NCBI GenBank assembly: GCA_018993155.1
Contig: JAGKSX010000074.1
Coordinates: 1-55,636, forward strand
From: Hydrogenophaga sp.
GTDB taxonomy: Bacteria; Pseudomonadota; Gammaproteobacteria; Burkholderiales; Burkholderiaceae_C
Direction: 5' to 3'
Length of the DNA stretch: 55,636 bases
The position numbers were made by a program, and so were the translations under genes. This document shows positions 26,303 to 35,659 of this stretch, in pieces. The notes under the pieces are model-generated. The model saw nothing but the letters and a program-made list of their open reading frames with translations, ran no database searches and was not told where the DNA came from. The number at the start of each line of letters is the position of its first letter. The stretch's first letter is position 1.

Positions 26303-29143
26303 ATGCCTGACGCCCAAACCCCCGACACCCCCACCGGCCAGAAGACCCTGCTGCTGGTCGACGGCTCCAGCTACCTGTACCGCGCGTTCTTCGCCGGCGG
26401 TGAGGCCATGAGCACCACCTTGCCCGATGGCACGGTCCTGAAAACCGGCGCCATCCGCATCATGATCAACATGATGCAGAAGCTGCGCAAGGACGTGCGC
26501 GCCGACTACGCCGCCTGCGTTTTCGACGCCAAGGGCCCGACCTTCCGCGACGCGCTGTACCCCGAGTACAAGGCCAACCGCTCGCCCATGCCCGACGACC
26601 TGCGCGCGCAGATCGCCCCGATCCACGAGGTGGTGAAGCTGCTGGGCTGGAAAGTGCTGGACGTGCCGGGCGTGGAGGCCGACGACGTGATCGGCACGCT
26701 GGCCCACGTGGCCGCGCAGCAGGGCATCGACTGCATCATCTCCAGCGGCGACAAGGACCTGAGCCAGCTGGTCAACGAGCACATCACCGTGATCGACACC
26801 ATGAACGACCGCCGGCGCGACGTGGCCGGCGTGACCGCCGAGTTCGGCGTGCCGCCGAGCCTGATGCTGGACTACCAGACGCTGGTGGGCGACCAGGTGG
26901 ACAACGTGCCGGGCGTGCCCAAGGTCGGCCCCAAGACGGCCGTGAAATGGCTGCAGGAATACGGCTCGCTGGAGGCGCTGGTGGCGCGCGCGGGCGAGAT
27001 CAAGGGCGCGGCGGGCGAGAACCTGCGCAACGCGCTCGAGTGGCTGCCCAAGGGGCGGGAACTGCTCACCATCAAGACCGATTGCGATCTGAAGGACCAC
27101 ATCGAGGGCCTGCCCTCGCTGGAGGCCATCACGATCAATGGGCAGGACAGCGAGGCACTCAAGGCATTCGGCGAGACCTACGGCTTCAAGGGTCTGGTCA
27201 AGTCGCTGTCGCAGCACGAGGTGCCGCCGGAACTGATCGAAAAGAGCCATGCCAAGGCCAAGGCCAAAGGCCCGGCGGACGAGGGCTCGCCCGGCCTGTT
27301 CGACGAACCCGACCTGAGCGGAAGCGCCGAGCGCACCACCAACCTGCGCTACGACACCATCCTCACCTGGGCGCTGTTCGACAGCTGGCTGCAGCGCGTG
27401 CTGGCGGCCGAGCTCGTGGCGCTGGACACCGAGACCACCTCGCTCGACGAGATGCGCGCCGAGATCGTGGGCATCAGCTTCAGCGTGACACCGGGCGAGG
27501 CCGCCTACATCCCGCTGCGCCACGCCGGGCCCGACGCGCCCGAGCAGCTGCCGTTCGACGAGGTCCTGGCCAGGCTCAAACCCTGGCTGGAAGATCCTGC
27601 GAAGCACAAGCTCGGCCAGCACGTGAAGTACGACCGCCACGTGTTCGCCAACCACGGCATCGAGGTGCGGGGCTATGTGCACGACACCATGCTGCAGAGC
27701 TACGTGCTGGAGGTGCACAAGCCGCACGGCCTGGCCAGCCTGGCCGAGCGCCACCTGGGCCGCCAGGGCATCAACTACGAAGACCTGTGCGGCAAGGGCG
27801 CGCACCAGATCCCGTTCGCGCAGGTGGACGTGGCCAAGGCCGCCGAGTACTCGTGCGAGGACAGCGACCAGACGCTGGACGTGCACCGGGTGCTGTGGCC
27901 GCAGCTGCAGGCGGACGAAAAGCTCCGGTTCATCTACGAACTTGAGATCGCCAGCAGCGAGGCGCTGTACCGCATCGAGCGCAACGGCGTGCTGATCGAT
28001 GCCCCCACGCTCGCCGCGCAAAGCAACGAGCTGGGCCAGCGCATCGTGGCGCTGGAGCAGGAGGCCTATGCCATTGCCGGCCAGCCCTTCAACCTGGGCA
28101 GCCCCAAGCAGCTCGGCGAGATCTTCTTCGACAAGCTTGGCCTGCCCGTCATCAAGAAGACCGCAACCGGCGCGCGCAGCACCGACGAGGAGGTGCTGGA
28201 GAAACTCGCCGAGGACTACCCGCTGCCGGCCAAGATCCTGGAGCACCGCAGCCTCTCCAAGCTCAAGGGCACCTACACCGACAAGCTGGCCCAGATGGCG
28301 CTGCCGCGCACTGGGCGCGTGCACACGCACTATGCCCAGGCCGTGGCGGTGACCGGGCGGCTCTCCAGCAACGACCCCAACCTGCAGAACATCCCGATCC
28401 GCACGCCCGAAGGCCGGCGCGTGCGCGAGGCCTTCGTGGCGCCCGCGGGCAGCGTGATCGCCAGCGCCGACTACTCGCAGATCGAGCTGCGCATCATGGC
28501 CCACATCAGCGGCGACGAAGCCCTGCTGCGCGCCTTCCACGAAGGGCTGGACGTGCACCGCGCGACCGCCGCCGAGGTGTTCGGCGTGGAGACGGCGCAG
28601 GTCAGCAGCGAGCAGCGCCGCTACGCCAAGGTGATCAACTTCGGCCTGATCTATGGCATGGGCTCGTTCGGGCTGGCCAAGGCCTTGGGCATCGACAACA
28701 CGGCGGCCAAGAACTACATCACGCGCTACTTCGAGCGCTTCGAGGGCGTGAAGCGCTACATGGACGAAACGCGCCAGCGGGCCAAGGACGTGGGTTACAT
28801 CGAGACGGTGTTCGGCCGGCGCCTGGTGCTGCCCGACATCAGGAACGCCAAGGGCGCGAAGCTGTCGGCGCTGGAGCGTCAGGCCATCAACGCCCCGATG
28901 CAGGGCACGGCGGCCGACCTGATCAAGCTCAGCATGGTGGCGGTGCAGGCCGCGCTGGACGAGCAGCGCCGGGGCACGAAGATGATCATGCAGGTGCACG
29001 ACGAACTGGTGTTCGAGGTGCCCGAGGGCGAGGTGGATTGGTTGAAGACCGAGATCCCGCACCTGATGGCCGGCGTGGCCGCGCTCAAGGTGCCCCTCCT
29101 GGCCGAGGTCGGCGTCGGTCCCAACTGGGATCAAGCCCATTGA
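26303..29143 (+). CDS. polA: DNA polymerase I
   Basis: A 946-residue three-domain polymerase for Okazaki-fragment processing and repair synthesis. The 5'-3' exonuclease domain (about residues 1-300) shows LLVDGSSYLYRAF and SGDKDLSQLV. The 3'-5' proofreading domain has ALDTETTSLD and KYDRHVFANHG, so its metal-binding acidic residues appear kept. The polymerase domain carries ASADYSQIELRIMAHISGD (motif A), RRYAKVINFGLIYGMG (motif B) and MQVHDELVFEV (motif C). The TGA stop is the first codon of an intergenic repeat copy. Large open frames on the opposite strand are composition artefacts. Confidence 0.96.
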   Translation: MPDAQTPDTPTGQKTLLLVDGSSYLYRAFFAGGEAMSTTLPDGTVLKTGAIRIMINMMQKLRKDVRADYAACVFDAKGPTFRDALYPEYKANRSPMPDDLRAQIAPIHEVVKLLGWKVLDVPGVEADDVIGTLAHVAAQQGIDCIISSGDKDLSQLVNEHITVIDTMNDRRRDVAGVTAEFGVPPSLMLDYQTLVGDQVDNVPGVPKVGPKTAVKWLQEYGSLEALVARAGEIKGAAGENLRNALEWLPKGRELLTIKTDCDLKDHIEGLPSLEAITINGQDSEALKAFGETYGFKGLVKSLSQHEVPPELIEKSHAKAKAKGPADEGSPGLFDEPDLSGSAERTTNLRYDTILTWALFDSWLQRVLAAELVALDTETTSLDEMRAEIVGISFSVTPGEAAYIPLRHAGPDAPEQLPFDEVLARLKPWLEDPAKHKLGQHVKYDRHVFANHGIEVRGYVHDTMLQSYVLEVHKPHGLASLAERHLGRQGINYEDLCGKGAHQIPFAQVDVAKAAEYSCEDSDQTLDVHRVLWPQLQADEKLRFIYELEIASSEALYRIERNGVLIDAPTLAAQSNELGQRIVALEQEAYAIAGQPFNLGSPKQLGEIFFDKLGLPVIKKTATGARSTDEEVLEKLAEDYPLPAKILEHRSLSKLKGTYTDKLAQMALPRTGRVHTHYAQAVAVTGRLSSNDPNLQNIPIRTPEGRRVREAFVAPAGSVIASADYSQIELRIMAHISGDEALLRAFHEGLDVHRATAAEVFGVETAQVSSEQRRYAKVINFGLIYGMGSFGLAKALGIDNTAAKNYITRYFERFEGVKRYMDETRQRAKDVGYIETVFGRRLVLPDIRNAKGAKLSALERQAINAPMQGTAADLIKLSMVAVQAALDEQRRGTKMIMQVHDELVFEVPEGEVDWLKTEIPHLMAGVAALKVPLLAEVGVGPNWDQAH

Positions 29144-29227
29144 CCCCCCGCGCCGCGCCTGCGGCGCGTCACCCCCCCAGGGGGCGATGCCTGCGGCCCG
29201 GCAAAGCCGGTTCCGCGGCATCTCTGG
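29141..29227 (+). repeat. GC-rich intergenic repeat, copy 2
   Basis: The element starts at the polA stop codon with TGACCCCCC, then GCGCC-TGC-GGCGC, CCCCCC-AGGGGG and GGCCCGGCAAAGCCGG hairpins, ending near TCTCTGG. It parallels copies at 10653 (opposite strand) and 35566. Confidence 0.75.
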
Positions 29228-29314
29228 AAGGCTCTCCTTGCGCGCCGGTTGGTGAACTTCGGACGGCCAGGGGAGTCAGGTAGTTTTTCAACCCACCAAG
29301 AAGGAGACGCGACG

Positions 29315-30214
29315 ATGCTCGAAGAACAACACGTGCAGGACCTGGATGCCTTGCTGCCTGGCCAGTCCACCGAACACGGTGCCACCCGCCGGACCGCCCT
29401 CAAGGCCGCGCTCGGCGTGGGCTATGCGGCCTCCGCGCTGCCCCTGATGGCGCAGACGGCGATCAAGACGCCCACCGACGGCCTGACCGTGGGCGAGGTG
29501 ACGATCGACGTCAACGGCTTCAAGATGCCCGCCTACCGCGCTGCGCCGGCTGGCAAGACCGGCCTGCCTGTGGTGCTGGTGCTGTCCGAGATCTTTGGCG
29601 TGCACGAGTACATCGCCGACACCGCCAATCGCTTCGCCCGGGCCGGTTACCTGGCCATCGCGCCCGAGCTGTTCGTGCGCCAGGGCGATGCCCAGGGCTA
29701 TGGCGAAATGGCCAAGCTCATCTCGGAAGTGATCTCCAAGGTGCCCGATGCGCAGGTGCTGGGCGACCTGGATGCCACCGTGAAGTGGGCCGCCGCCAAC
29801 GGCGGAGACGCGGGCAAGGTGGGCATCACCGGTTTCTGCTGGGGTGGGCGCCAGGTCTGGCTGTACACCGCGCACAACCCGGCCGTGAAGGCCGGCGTGG
29901 CCTGGTATGGCCGCCTGGTGGGCGATGCGACCCCGCTCAACCCGAAGCAGCCCGTGGACGTGGCGGCCAAGCTCAATGGCCCTGTGCTGGGCCTGTACGG
30001 CGGCGCGGACACCGGCATCCCCCTTGACACGGTTGATAAGATGAAAACCGCCCTGGCGGCCGGCAACGCGGCGGCCAAGGCATCGACCTTCGTGGTGTAT
30101 CCGGACGCACCGCACGCCTTTCACGCCGACTACCGGCCGAGTTTCCGCAAGGAAGCGGCGGAAGACGGGTGGAAGCGGGCGCTGGCCTGGTTCAAGCAGC
30201 ACGGCGTGGCCTGA
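29315..30214 (+). CDS. dienelactone hydrolase family protein with Tat signal
   Basis: A 299-residue alpha/beta hydrolase. The N-terminus contains a twin-arginine segment (ATRRTALKAALG) and a hydrophobic stretch ending ALPLMAQ, so export through Tat is likely. The nucleophile is the cysteine in GITGFCWGGR; the triad is completed by the aspartate in LYGGADTG and the histidine in APHAFHADY, the dienelactone hydrolase arrangement. Classical enzymes open dienelactones in chloroaromatic degradation, but exported members have uncertain substrates. AAGGAG lies nine bases before the ATG. A strong terminator follows the gene. Confidence 0.87.
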   Translation: MLEEQHVQDLDALLPGQSTEHGATRRTALKAALGVGYAASALPLMAQTAIKTPTDGLTVGEVTIDVNGFKMPAYRAAPAGKTGLPVVLVLSEIFGVHEYIADTANRFARAGYLAIAPELFVRQGDAQGYGEMAKLISEVISKVPDAQVLGDLDATVKWAAANGGDAGKVGITGFCWGGRQVWLYTAHNPAVKAGVAWYGRLVGDATPLNPKQPVDVAAKLNGPVLGLYGGADTGIPLDTVDKMKTALAAGNAAAKASTFVVYPDAPHAFHADYRPSFRKEAAEDGWKRALAWFKQHGVA

Positions 30215-30236
30215 TCGGGCCACCCTCCGTTCAACG

Positions 30237-30262
30237 AAGGCCGCCCTGGGGCGGCCTTTTTT
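30237..30262 (+). terminator. intrinsic terminator
   Basis: Stem AAGGCCGCC/GGCGGCCTT with loop CTGG followed by T6 lies 22 bases after the hydrolase stop. It separates this gene from the ZIP transporter. Confidence 0.9.
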
Positions 30263-30277
30263 CGTGGTGACAAGCAA

Positions 30278-31099
30278 ATGACCCTGTTGGCAATCCTCAT
30301 CGGCACCGTGGCAGCGGGCGTGGGCAGCGTCTGGCTGGCGGCCCTGCTGAGCATGGCCATGCTGGCGCGCTACACCCAGCACATGCTCAGCCTGGCCGCG
30401 GGGGCGCTGATGGCCACAGCCTTCATGCACCTGCTGCCCGAGGCCTTCGAGAGCGAGGCCGGCGCGCACGAGCTGTTCGCGATGCTGCTGGGCGGTCTGG
30501 TGTTCTTCTTCCTGCTCGACAAGGCCGAGCTGTGGCACCACGGGCACGAGCACAGCCAGGAAGAGGAAGCGCTGCTCGACCACGAACCTCAGGACCACCA
30601 CGCGCACCACCCTGGCCACAGCCATCACCACCACGGTCACGACCACGGGCCCCGCTCGGGCGGGTGGACGGTGCTGGCCGGCGACAGCGTGCACGCCTTC
30701 GGCGACGGCATCCTGATCGCCTCGGCCTTCATGGCCGACATGCGCCTGGGCGTGGTGGCCGCGCTGGCGGTGCTGGCCCACGAGGTGCCTCACCACATGG
30801 GCGATCTGGTGGTGCTGCGCCACACTTCGCGCAACTCGCGCGCCGCGCTGGTCAAGGTCTCGCTGGCGGGCACGGTCACCGCGCTGGGTGGCCTGCTGGG
30901 TTATTTCCTGCTCACGCAGCTGCAGGACTACCTGCCGTACTTCCTGGTCGCCGCGTCCAGCAGCTTCGTCTACGTGGCCCTGGCCGACCTGATTCCGCAA
31001 CTGCAGAAGCGGCTGAGCCTGCCGGCCACGGTGGCGCAGATCGCCTGGCTGCTGGTGGGCATCGCGCTGGTGACCGTGGTGAGCGGCCTGGCGCACTGA
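30278..31099 (+). CDS. ZIP family metal transporter
   Basis: A 273-residue membrane protein that brings zinc or related divalent metals into the cytoplasm. It shows the ZIP metal-site helix HAFGDGILIASAF and the following HEVPHHMGD. A very histidine-rich cytoplasmic loop (about residues 86-125) lies between helices 3 and 4, a usual ZIP metal-sensing feature. The N-terminal half has SLAAGALMATAFMHLLPEA, also conserved. No ribosome site is strong; the start follows the terminator by 16 bases. The TGA stop opens a further copy of the intergenic repeat. Confidence 0.9.
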   Translation: MTLLAILIGTVAAGVGSVWLAALLSMAMLARYTQHMLSLAAGALMATAFMHLLPEAFESEAGAHELFAMLLGGLVFFFLLDKAELWHHGHEHSQEEEALLDHEPQDHHAHHPGHSHHHHGHDHGPRSGGWTVLAGDSVHAFGDGILIASAFMADMRLGVVAALAVLAHEVPHHMGDLVVLRHTSRNSRAALVKVSLAGTVTALGGLLGYFLLTQLQDYLPYFLVAASSSFVYVALADLIPQLQKRLSLPATVAQIAWLLVGIALVTVVSGLAH

Positions 31100-31187
31100 T
31101 TGCCCCCACGCTCCGCCGCTGCGCGGGTCGCTGCCCCCCGAGGGGGCTGATCCGGCTTGGGGCGGCCCGGCGCCGGATCGTCGCGGC
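31097..31187 (+). repeat. GC-rich intergenic repeat, diverged copy
   Basis: It starts with the ZIP stop codon (TGATTGCCCCCACG), has GCCGC-TGCGCGG and CCCCCC-GAGGGGG hairpins and then CCGGC..GGCGCC elements. The order is like copies 1-3 but the sequence is more diverged. It fills the gap before the convergent histidine kinase gene. Confidence 0.55.
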
Positions 31188-31193
31188 GCGGGG

Positions 31194-33764
31194 TCAGCTT
31201 GTCTGGGGCTCGCCGAAAGAGAAGCAGAAACGCGCGCCCACCCCCGGTTGCCCTTCGCCGGTGATGTGGCCGCCATGGCGCTCGATGATGCGGCGCACGG
31301 TGGCCAGGCCAATGCCCGTGCCCTCGAACTCGCTGGGCATGTGCAGGCGCTGGAAAGGCTTGAACAGCTTGTCGGCATAGGCCATGTCGAAGCCCACGCC
31401 GTTGTCCCGCACATAGAACATCCGGGGTTCGCCGCCCACCGGCGGCAGCAGGCCCCACTCGATCACCGAGCGGTCTTTCGTGCGGCTGTACTTGAGCGCG
31501 TTGGCCAGCAGGTTTTCCAGCACGATGCGCGCCAGGCGCGGGTCGCAATGCGCGCGCAGATCGGGCGTGATGCGCTGCTCGATCACACGCCCGGGTTGCT
31601 TGAGTTGCTCCTGAGCCAGGATGCCTTGCACCATGGCGCTGAGGTCCACGGTCTGCTGCGCCAGCACGCCCTGGCTCACGCGCGCCAGGGCCAGCAGGTC
31701 GTCGATCAACGAGCCCATGCGCTGGGTGGAACTGAGCACCCGGTCGAGCAGCTGGCGCTCGTCGGCGCTCAGGCGCGGCCCCACCTCCTCCTCCAGCAGG
31801 CGGGTGAAACCGTCGATCGCGCGCAGCGGTGACTTGAGGTCGTGCGACACGGAGTACGCGAACGAATCGAGCTCGGCGTTGAGCTGCTGCAGGTCGGCGG
31901 TGCGCTCGCGCACGCGGTGCTCCAGCGTCTCGTTGAGGCGCTGGATCTCGCGGTCGCGGCGCAGGCGCACCAACTCCGAGTTGGCCCGGCCGGCGAAGAT
32001 GGCGATCAGAGCCTGCGTGTCCGGGCGCAACTCCACCGGTTGGCGCCAGAGCGCGAAGAGCACGCCGATCGCGGTGCCGTCGGCGTCGCGCAAGGCTTTG
32101 CCCAGGTAGGCCTGGCAACCGGACTCGATCAGACTGGTGGCTTGCGGAAATTGCGCGGCCAGGCCGCTGGTGCAGATGAGCATGTCCTGCTGGAGCAGGG
32201 AGCGCGCGCAGGGCGTGCCTTCGATGGAGAAGGTGAAGTTGGGCCGTGCCTGCCCGTCCTGGCGGATCGCCAGGCTGCGCACGCGGCCGTCGTCGCGGCA
32301 TTCGCCCACCACCACCATGTCCGAGCCGATGGCCTCGCAGAGGTGGCGCGTGAGCGCGCTGAAGAAGGCTTCGCCGGTCTCGGCGGCCACGCCGCGCGCC
32401 ACGTTGAGCAGCAGCGCCTCGCGCTCCTTCTCGGCGGTGATGCTGACGGTGCAGGCCAGGATGCAGGGCTCGCCGTCGATGTCCAGCAGCTCGGCCCAGA
32501 TCCGGGTGTCCACCAGCGAGCCGTCCTTGTGGCGCATGCGGGTTTCGTAGCCGTCGATGTGGCCTTCGCACAGCAGCTGTTCCACGAAGGCTTCCCGGTC
32601 CCTGGGGGTCAGCCAGGCGCCGATCTCCACCGAGGTCTTGCCCTTGATTTCTTCCGGCAGCAGGCCCTGCGCGCGGTCCTGCGCGCGGTTGACCTCGATG
32701 ATGGCGCCGTCCGAGAGGCGCGAGATCGTCATGTTCAGCGGGCTGAAATGGAAGGCCTTGGCGAAGCGTTCCTCGGAACGGCGCAGCCGCTCCATGACCT
32801 CGTTCTGGGCGCTCACATCGCTGATGGTGGTGATGACCAGCTTGTCTTCGCGGTCGTCGCCCATCTCGCTGGAGACCAGGCCTTCGAAGGTGCTGCCATC
32901 CGCGCGCTGGCCGCGTGCGGGGTACTGTTCGGCGCGCCGCGCGGCGAACAGCGCGGCCAGGTACGTCTCCCGCTGTTCGGGGTCTGCCCACAGGAAGCTG
33001 TCGGGTCGGCCCAGGGCCTGGTCGCGGGTGTAGCCGTAGCAGCGCTCGAAAGCGGGGTTGACGTCCAGGATCATCCCGGAACGGGCCGACTGCGCGATCA
33101 TGGGGCTGGGACTGGTGCGGAAGATGCGGGCGAAACGCTCCAGGTTGAGGTCGCGCTGGTGCTCGGTTTTCTTGCGCAGCTCCAGCTCGGCCTTCTGCCG
33201 GTCGAACGCCTCACGCAACTGGCGCCCGCTGTGATAGACCATCACGCCCACCACGATCACGGTGGCCGAGTGCGTGATCCACACGCGCAGGCCGACTTCG
33301 AAATAGGGCGTCGCGTTGAACCAGCCATTGACCTCGGCCAGCGTCAGCACACCGAGCGCGCCCACGCTCGCCGCGACCGTGGCAATGAGCGCGGTGCGTC
33401 CGAGGAAGGTGCCCGCGCCGGCCACCGCCGCGACGAACAGGAAGCCCACCGCGGTGCGCACAGAGCCGTAGGTGACCACCGAGAGCACGGCCGTGGCCAG
33501 TGTGCCCATCACGATCAGGGGGGCCACGTAGTGAATGCGGTCCCAGCGCACCAGGGCATAGGCCACACCCGACACCAGGACCAGGCAGGCCGCGATCCAG
33601 GCTTCGCGCTGCCCCGGGCTGGCGAAGATCAGGTCGATCACCAGCACGAGCAGCGCGGCGATGCCGGTCAGCAGCGCCAGCAGCTCCAGCACCCGCTTGC
33701 GCTGACCGTCCGGCGCGGGGGCCTGGTCCGTCGGTTCCAGAAGGCGGGAGGAGGTCGGAGGCAT
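31194..33764 (-). CDS. membrane sensor histidine kinase with PAS and GAF domains
   Basis: An 856-residue sensor kinase. Residues about 24-175 hold five or six membrane segments. Two PAS domains follow (about 210-325 and 335-450), then a GAF domain (about 455-610) and a HisKA domain with the phosphorylated histidine near residue 641 in SVSHDLKSPLRAI. The ATPase domain shows the N-box ENLLANALKYS, DNGVGFD and GTGIGLATVRRIIERHGG. The layout resembles light- or redox-responsive hybrid-free kinases, but no bilin-type cysteine can be assigned. No response regulator with output domain adjoins it; the nearest receiver-like gene (35660) lacks the phosphorylation residues. Confidence 0.88.
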   Translation of the reverse strand: MPPTSSRLLEPTDQAPAPDGQRKRVLELLALLTGIAALLVLVIDLIFASPGQREAWIAACLVLVSGVAYALVRWDRIHYVAPLIVMGTLATAVLSVVTYGSVRTAVGFLFVAAVAGAGTFLGRTALIATVAASVGALGVLTLAEVNGWFNATPYFEVGLRVWITHSATVIVVGVMVYHSGRQLREAFDRQKAELELRKKTEHQRDLNLERFARIFRTSPSPMIAQSARSGMILDVNPAFERCYGYTRDQALGRPDSFLWADPEQRETYLAALFAARRAEQYPARGQRADGSTFEGLVSSEMGDDREDKLVITTISDVSAQNEVMERLRRSEERFAKAFHFSPLNMTISRLSDGAIIEVNRAQDRAQGLLPEEIKGKTSVEIGAWLTPRDREAFVEQLLCEGHIDGYETRMRHKDGSLVDTRIWAELLDIDGEPCILACTVSITAEKEREALLLNVARGVAAETGEAFFSALTRHLCEAIGSDMVVVGECRDDGRVRSLAIRQDGQARPNFTFSIEGTPCARSLLQQDMLICTSGLAAQFPQATSLIESGCQAYLGKALRDADGTAIGVLFALWRQPVELRPDTQALIAIFAGRANSELVRLRRDREIQRLNETLEHRVRERTADLQQLNAELDSFAYSVSHDLKSPLRAIDGFTRLLEEEVGPRLSADERQLLDRVLSSTQRMGSLIDDLLALARVSQGVLAQQTVDLSAMVQGILAQEQLKQPGRVIEQRITPDLRAHCDPRLARIVLENLLANALKYSRTKDRSVIEWGLLPPVGGEPRMFYVRDNGVGFDMAYADKLFKPFQRLHMPSEFEGTGIGLATVRRIIERHGGHITGEGQPGVGARFCFSFGEPQTS

Positions 33765-33791
33765 GGGTGGTCGGTCGACAGGTGCCCGCTG

Positions 33792-34649
33792 TCAGCCTTG
33801 CGCCGTGGGCAGGCCCGGCGTGTTGCACCACTCGCTCCAGCTGCCCGGGTAGAGTTTCGCGCGGCCCAGGCCGGCGATTTCCATGGCCAGCAGGTTGGGC
33901 ACGGCGCTCACGCCGCTGCCGCAGTGGTGCACCACGGTGGCGGGGTCGCGGCCCGCGAGCAGGCGGTCGAACTCGGCGCGCAGTTGGGCCGCGGGCTTGA
34001 AGCGTCCGTCCGGTGTTGCGTTGTCACCGAAAGGGCGGTTGAGTGCGCCGGGGATGTGGCCGGCCACCGGATCCAGCGGCTCGGTCTCGCCGCGGAAGCG
34101 CGCACCGGCGCGGGCGTCAACCAGGGTCATGGCGGGGCGCCCGAGCGCGCCGGCGACGTCCGCCGTGCTCACGGTCTGCACCAGCGGCTCGCGCAGTTCG
34201 AAGACCGCTGGCTTCGGAGGATTCACGGGACCGCTTTCCACCGCACCACCGGCCGCCTTCCAGGCCGCCAGCCCGCCGTCCAGCACGGCCACGGCCTCGT
34301 GGCCGCACCACTTGAGCATCCACCACAGGCGGCCGCTGGTGGTGATGGCCTGGCGGTCCAGCACCACCACCTGCTGGCTGTTGTCCAGGCCCAGCTGGCC
34401 CAGGCGGGCGGCGAAGGTGGCGCGCGAGGGCAGTGGGTGGCGTCCGCCGCTGGCGCGGTCGGGGCCGGACTTGTCGCTCAGGTGGTGCTCCAGGTGCACG
34501 TGCACCGAGCCCGGGAGGTGCTCGGCCTCGAACTGGGCCAAGCCTGCCTCGGGCTTCATCAGCTCGTAACTGCAGTCAAAGATGCGCAGCGGGGCGCCAC
34601 GGGCGATGAGTTGCTGGAGTTCGGGTGCGGAGATCAGGGTCGTGTGCAT
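33792..34649 (-). CDS. sseA: 3-mercaptopyruvate/thiosulfate sulfurtransferase
   Basis: A 285-residue protein of two rhodanese domains; the C-terminal one carries the active-site loop CGSGVSA, the mercaptopyruvate-type sequence. The N-terminal domain is the inactive partner (VVLDRQAITTSGRLWWMLKWCGH). It transfers sulfur from 3-mercaptopyruvate or thiosulfate to an acceptor in the cytoplasm. I chose ATG 34649; 34697 would add 16 residues. It lies between an EamA transporter and the kinase on one strand, with gaps of 25-27 bases, so co-transcription is likely. Confidence 0.9.
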   Translation of the reverse strand: MHTTLISAPELQQLIARGAPLRIFDCSYELMKPEAGLAQFEAEHLPGSVHVHLEHHLSDKSGPDRASGGRHPLPSRATFAARLGQLGLDNSQQVVVLDRQAITTSGRLWWMLKWCGHEAVAVLDGGLAAWKAAGGAVESGPVNPPKPAVFELREPLVQTVSTADVAGALGRPAMTLVDARAGARFRGETEPLDPVAGHIPGALNRPFGDNATPDGRFKPAAQLRAEFDRLLAGRDPATVVHHCGSGVSAVPNLLAMEIAGLGRAKLYPGSWSEWCNTPGLPTAQG

Positions 34650-34674
34650 GCGCGCATTGTGGGGCAGATGCCCC

Positions 34675-35565
34675 TCAGTGTTCTTCCGCGGGTGCATTCG
34701 GCACGGTGCGGGTGCGCAGCACGGTGGCGGTGATGCCGCTGACGATGATCAGTGCCATGCCCAGCCAGCCCATCAGCGGCAGCTGGTCGCCGAAGAAGAC
34801 GATGCCGTAGATGCCAGCGATCACGATGCCCGAGTACTGCAGGTTGGCCACCACCATGGTCGCGCCGCGCGAGTAGGCGCGCGTCATGCAGAGCTGGCCG
34901 AACAGCGCCAGCAGGCCGATGGGCAGCAGCCACAGGGCGCCGGGCCAATGCCAGGGGCTCACGCCCGAGAACAGCATGCCGACCCCGCCAGCGAGCACGG
35001 CACCGATCGAGAAGTAGAAGACGGTGCGGCTCTCGGGCTCCCCCGCGCGCGCGAGCGCGGCCACCTGCAGGTAGGCGAATGCCGCGAAGATGCCCGAGAG
35101 CAGGCCCACCAGCGCGCCCACGACCTGGTGGTCGGCCAGCGTGGGGCGCAGCATCATGGCCACGCCGCCAAAGCCCATGAGCACGGTGAGGAACAAGGGG
35201 CCCTGCTCGCGGATGGGGGCGTTGCGCCCCTGCATGAGCAGGGCGCCGCCGAGCAGGAAGGTGGCGATCCACACGCTGCTCATGTAGTTCAGCGTCATGG
35301 CCGTGGCCAGGGGCAGGGCGGCGATGGCGAAGAACCAGGCGGTGAGCGAGATCGTGCCGACGATGCTGCGCCAGACATGCATCATGGGCATGCTGGTGCG
35401 CAGCGACACGCCGTTCACGCGCGTCATCGCGATCAGGAAGATCGCACCCACCACGCCGCGGTAGAACACGATCTCGAAGCTGTTGAAGTGGGCGGACGCG
35501 AACTTGATGCACACGCCCATGGAGGCGAAGAACACCGAGGCGAGCAGCATCCACAGGGCCTGCAT
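34675..35565 (-). CDS. EamA/DMT family transporter
   Basis: A 296-residue membrane protein with ten hydrophobic segments and duplicated EamA domains. The N-terminus MQALWMLLASVFFASMGV and the second-half NLQYSGIVIAGIYGIVFFGDQL are typical of S-adenosylmethionine or metabolite exporters in this superfamily; the substrate is not known. It precedes the sulfurtransferase gene by 25 bases on the same strand. An intergenic repeat starts directly at its 5' end. Confidence 0.82.
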   Translation of the reverse strand: MQALWMLLASVFFASMGVCIKFASAHFNSFEIVFYRGVVGAIFLIAMTRVNGVSLRTSMPMMHVWRSIVGTISLTAWFFAIAALPLATAMTLNYMSSVWIATFLLGGALLMQGRNAPIREQGPLFLTVLMGFGGVAMMLRPTLADHQVVGALVGLLSGIFAAFAYLQVAALARAGEPESRTVFYFSIGAVLAGGVGMLFSGVSPWHWPGALWLLPIGLLALFGQLCMTRAYSRGATMVVANLQYSGIVIAGIYGIVFFGDQLPLMGWLGMALIIVSGITATVLRTRTVPNAPAEEH

Positions 35566-35648
35566 TCACCCCCCCCGCGCCGCCTGCGGCGTCACCCCCC
35601 AGGGGGCAACACCTGCGGGCCGGCGCAGCCGGACCCGCGGTGTTCTGG
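35566..35648 (+). repeat. GC-rich intergenic repeat, copy 3
   Basis: TCACCCCCCCC, GCGCCGCC-TGC-GGCGTC, CCCCCC-AGGGGG and GGGCCGGCGCAGCCGG hairpins in the same order as the copy at 29141, ending TTCTGG. Here the element sits between the start of the EamA gene and the end of the receiver-like gene, so it is not tied to a stop codon. Confidence 0.75.
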
Positions 35649-35659
35649 AGGGCGCCTCT

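Noticed and set aside
25862-29221. Very long open frame on the minus strand opposite polA
   Set aside because: High G+C leaves few stop codons in the shadow frames. The translation is rich in His, Arg, Val and Ala with no domain signature, while the plus strand is an unmistakable DNA polymerase I.
30541-30660. Histidine-rich repeat as a separate metal-binding gene
   Set aside because: It lies in frame in the loop of the ZIP transporter, where such stretches are normal.
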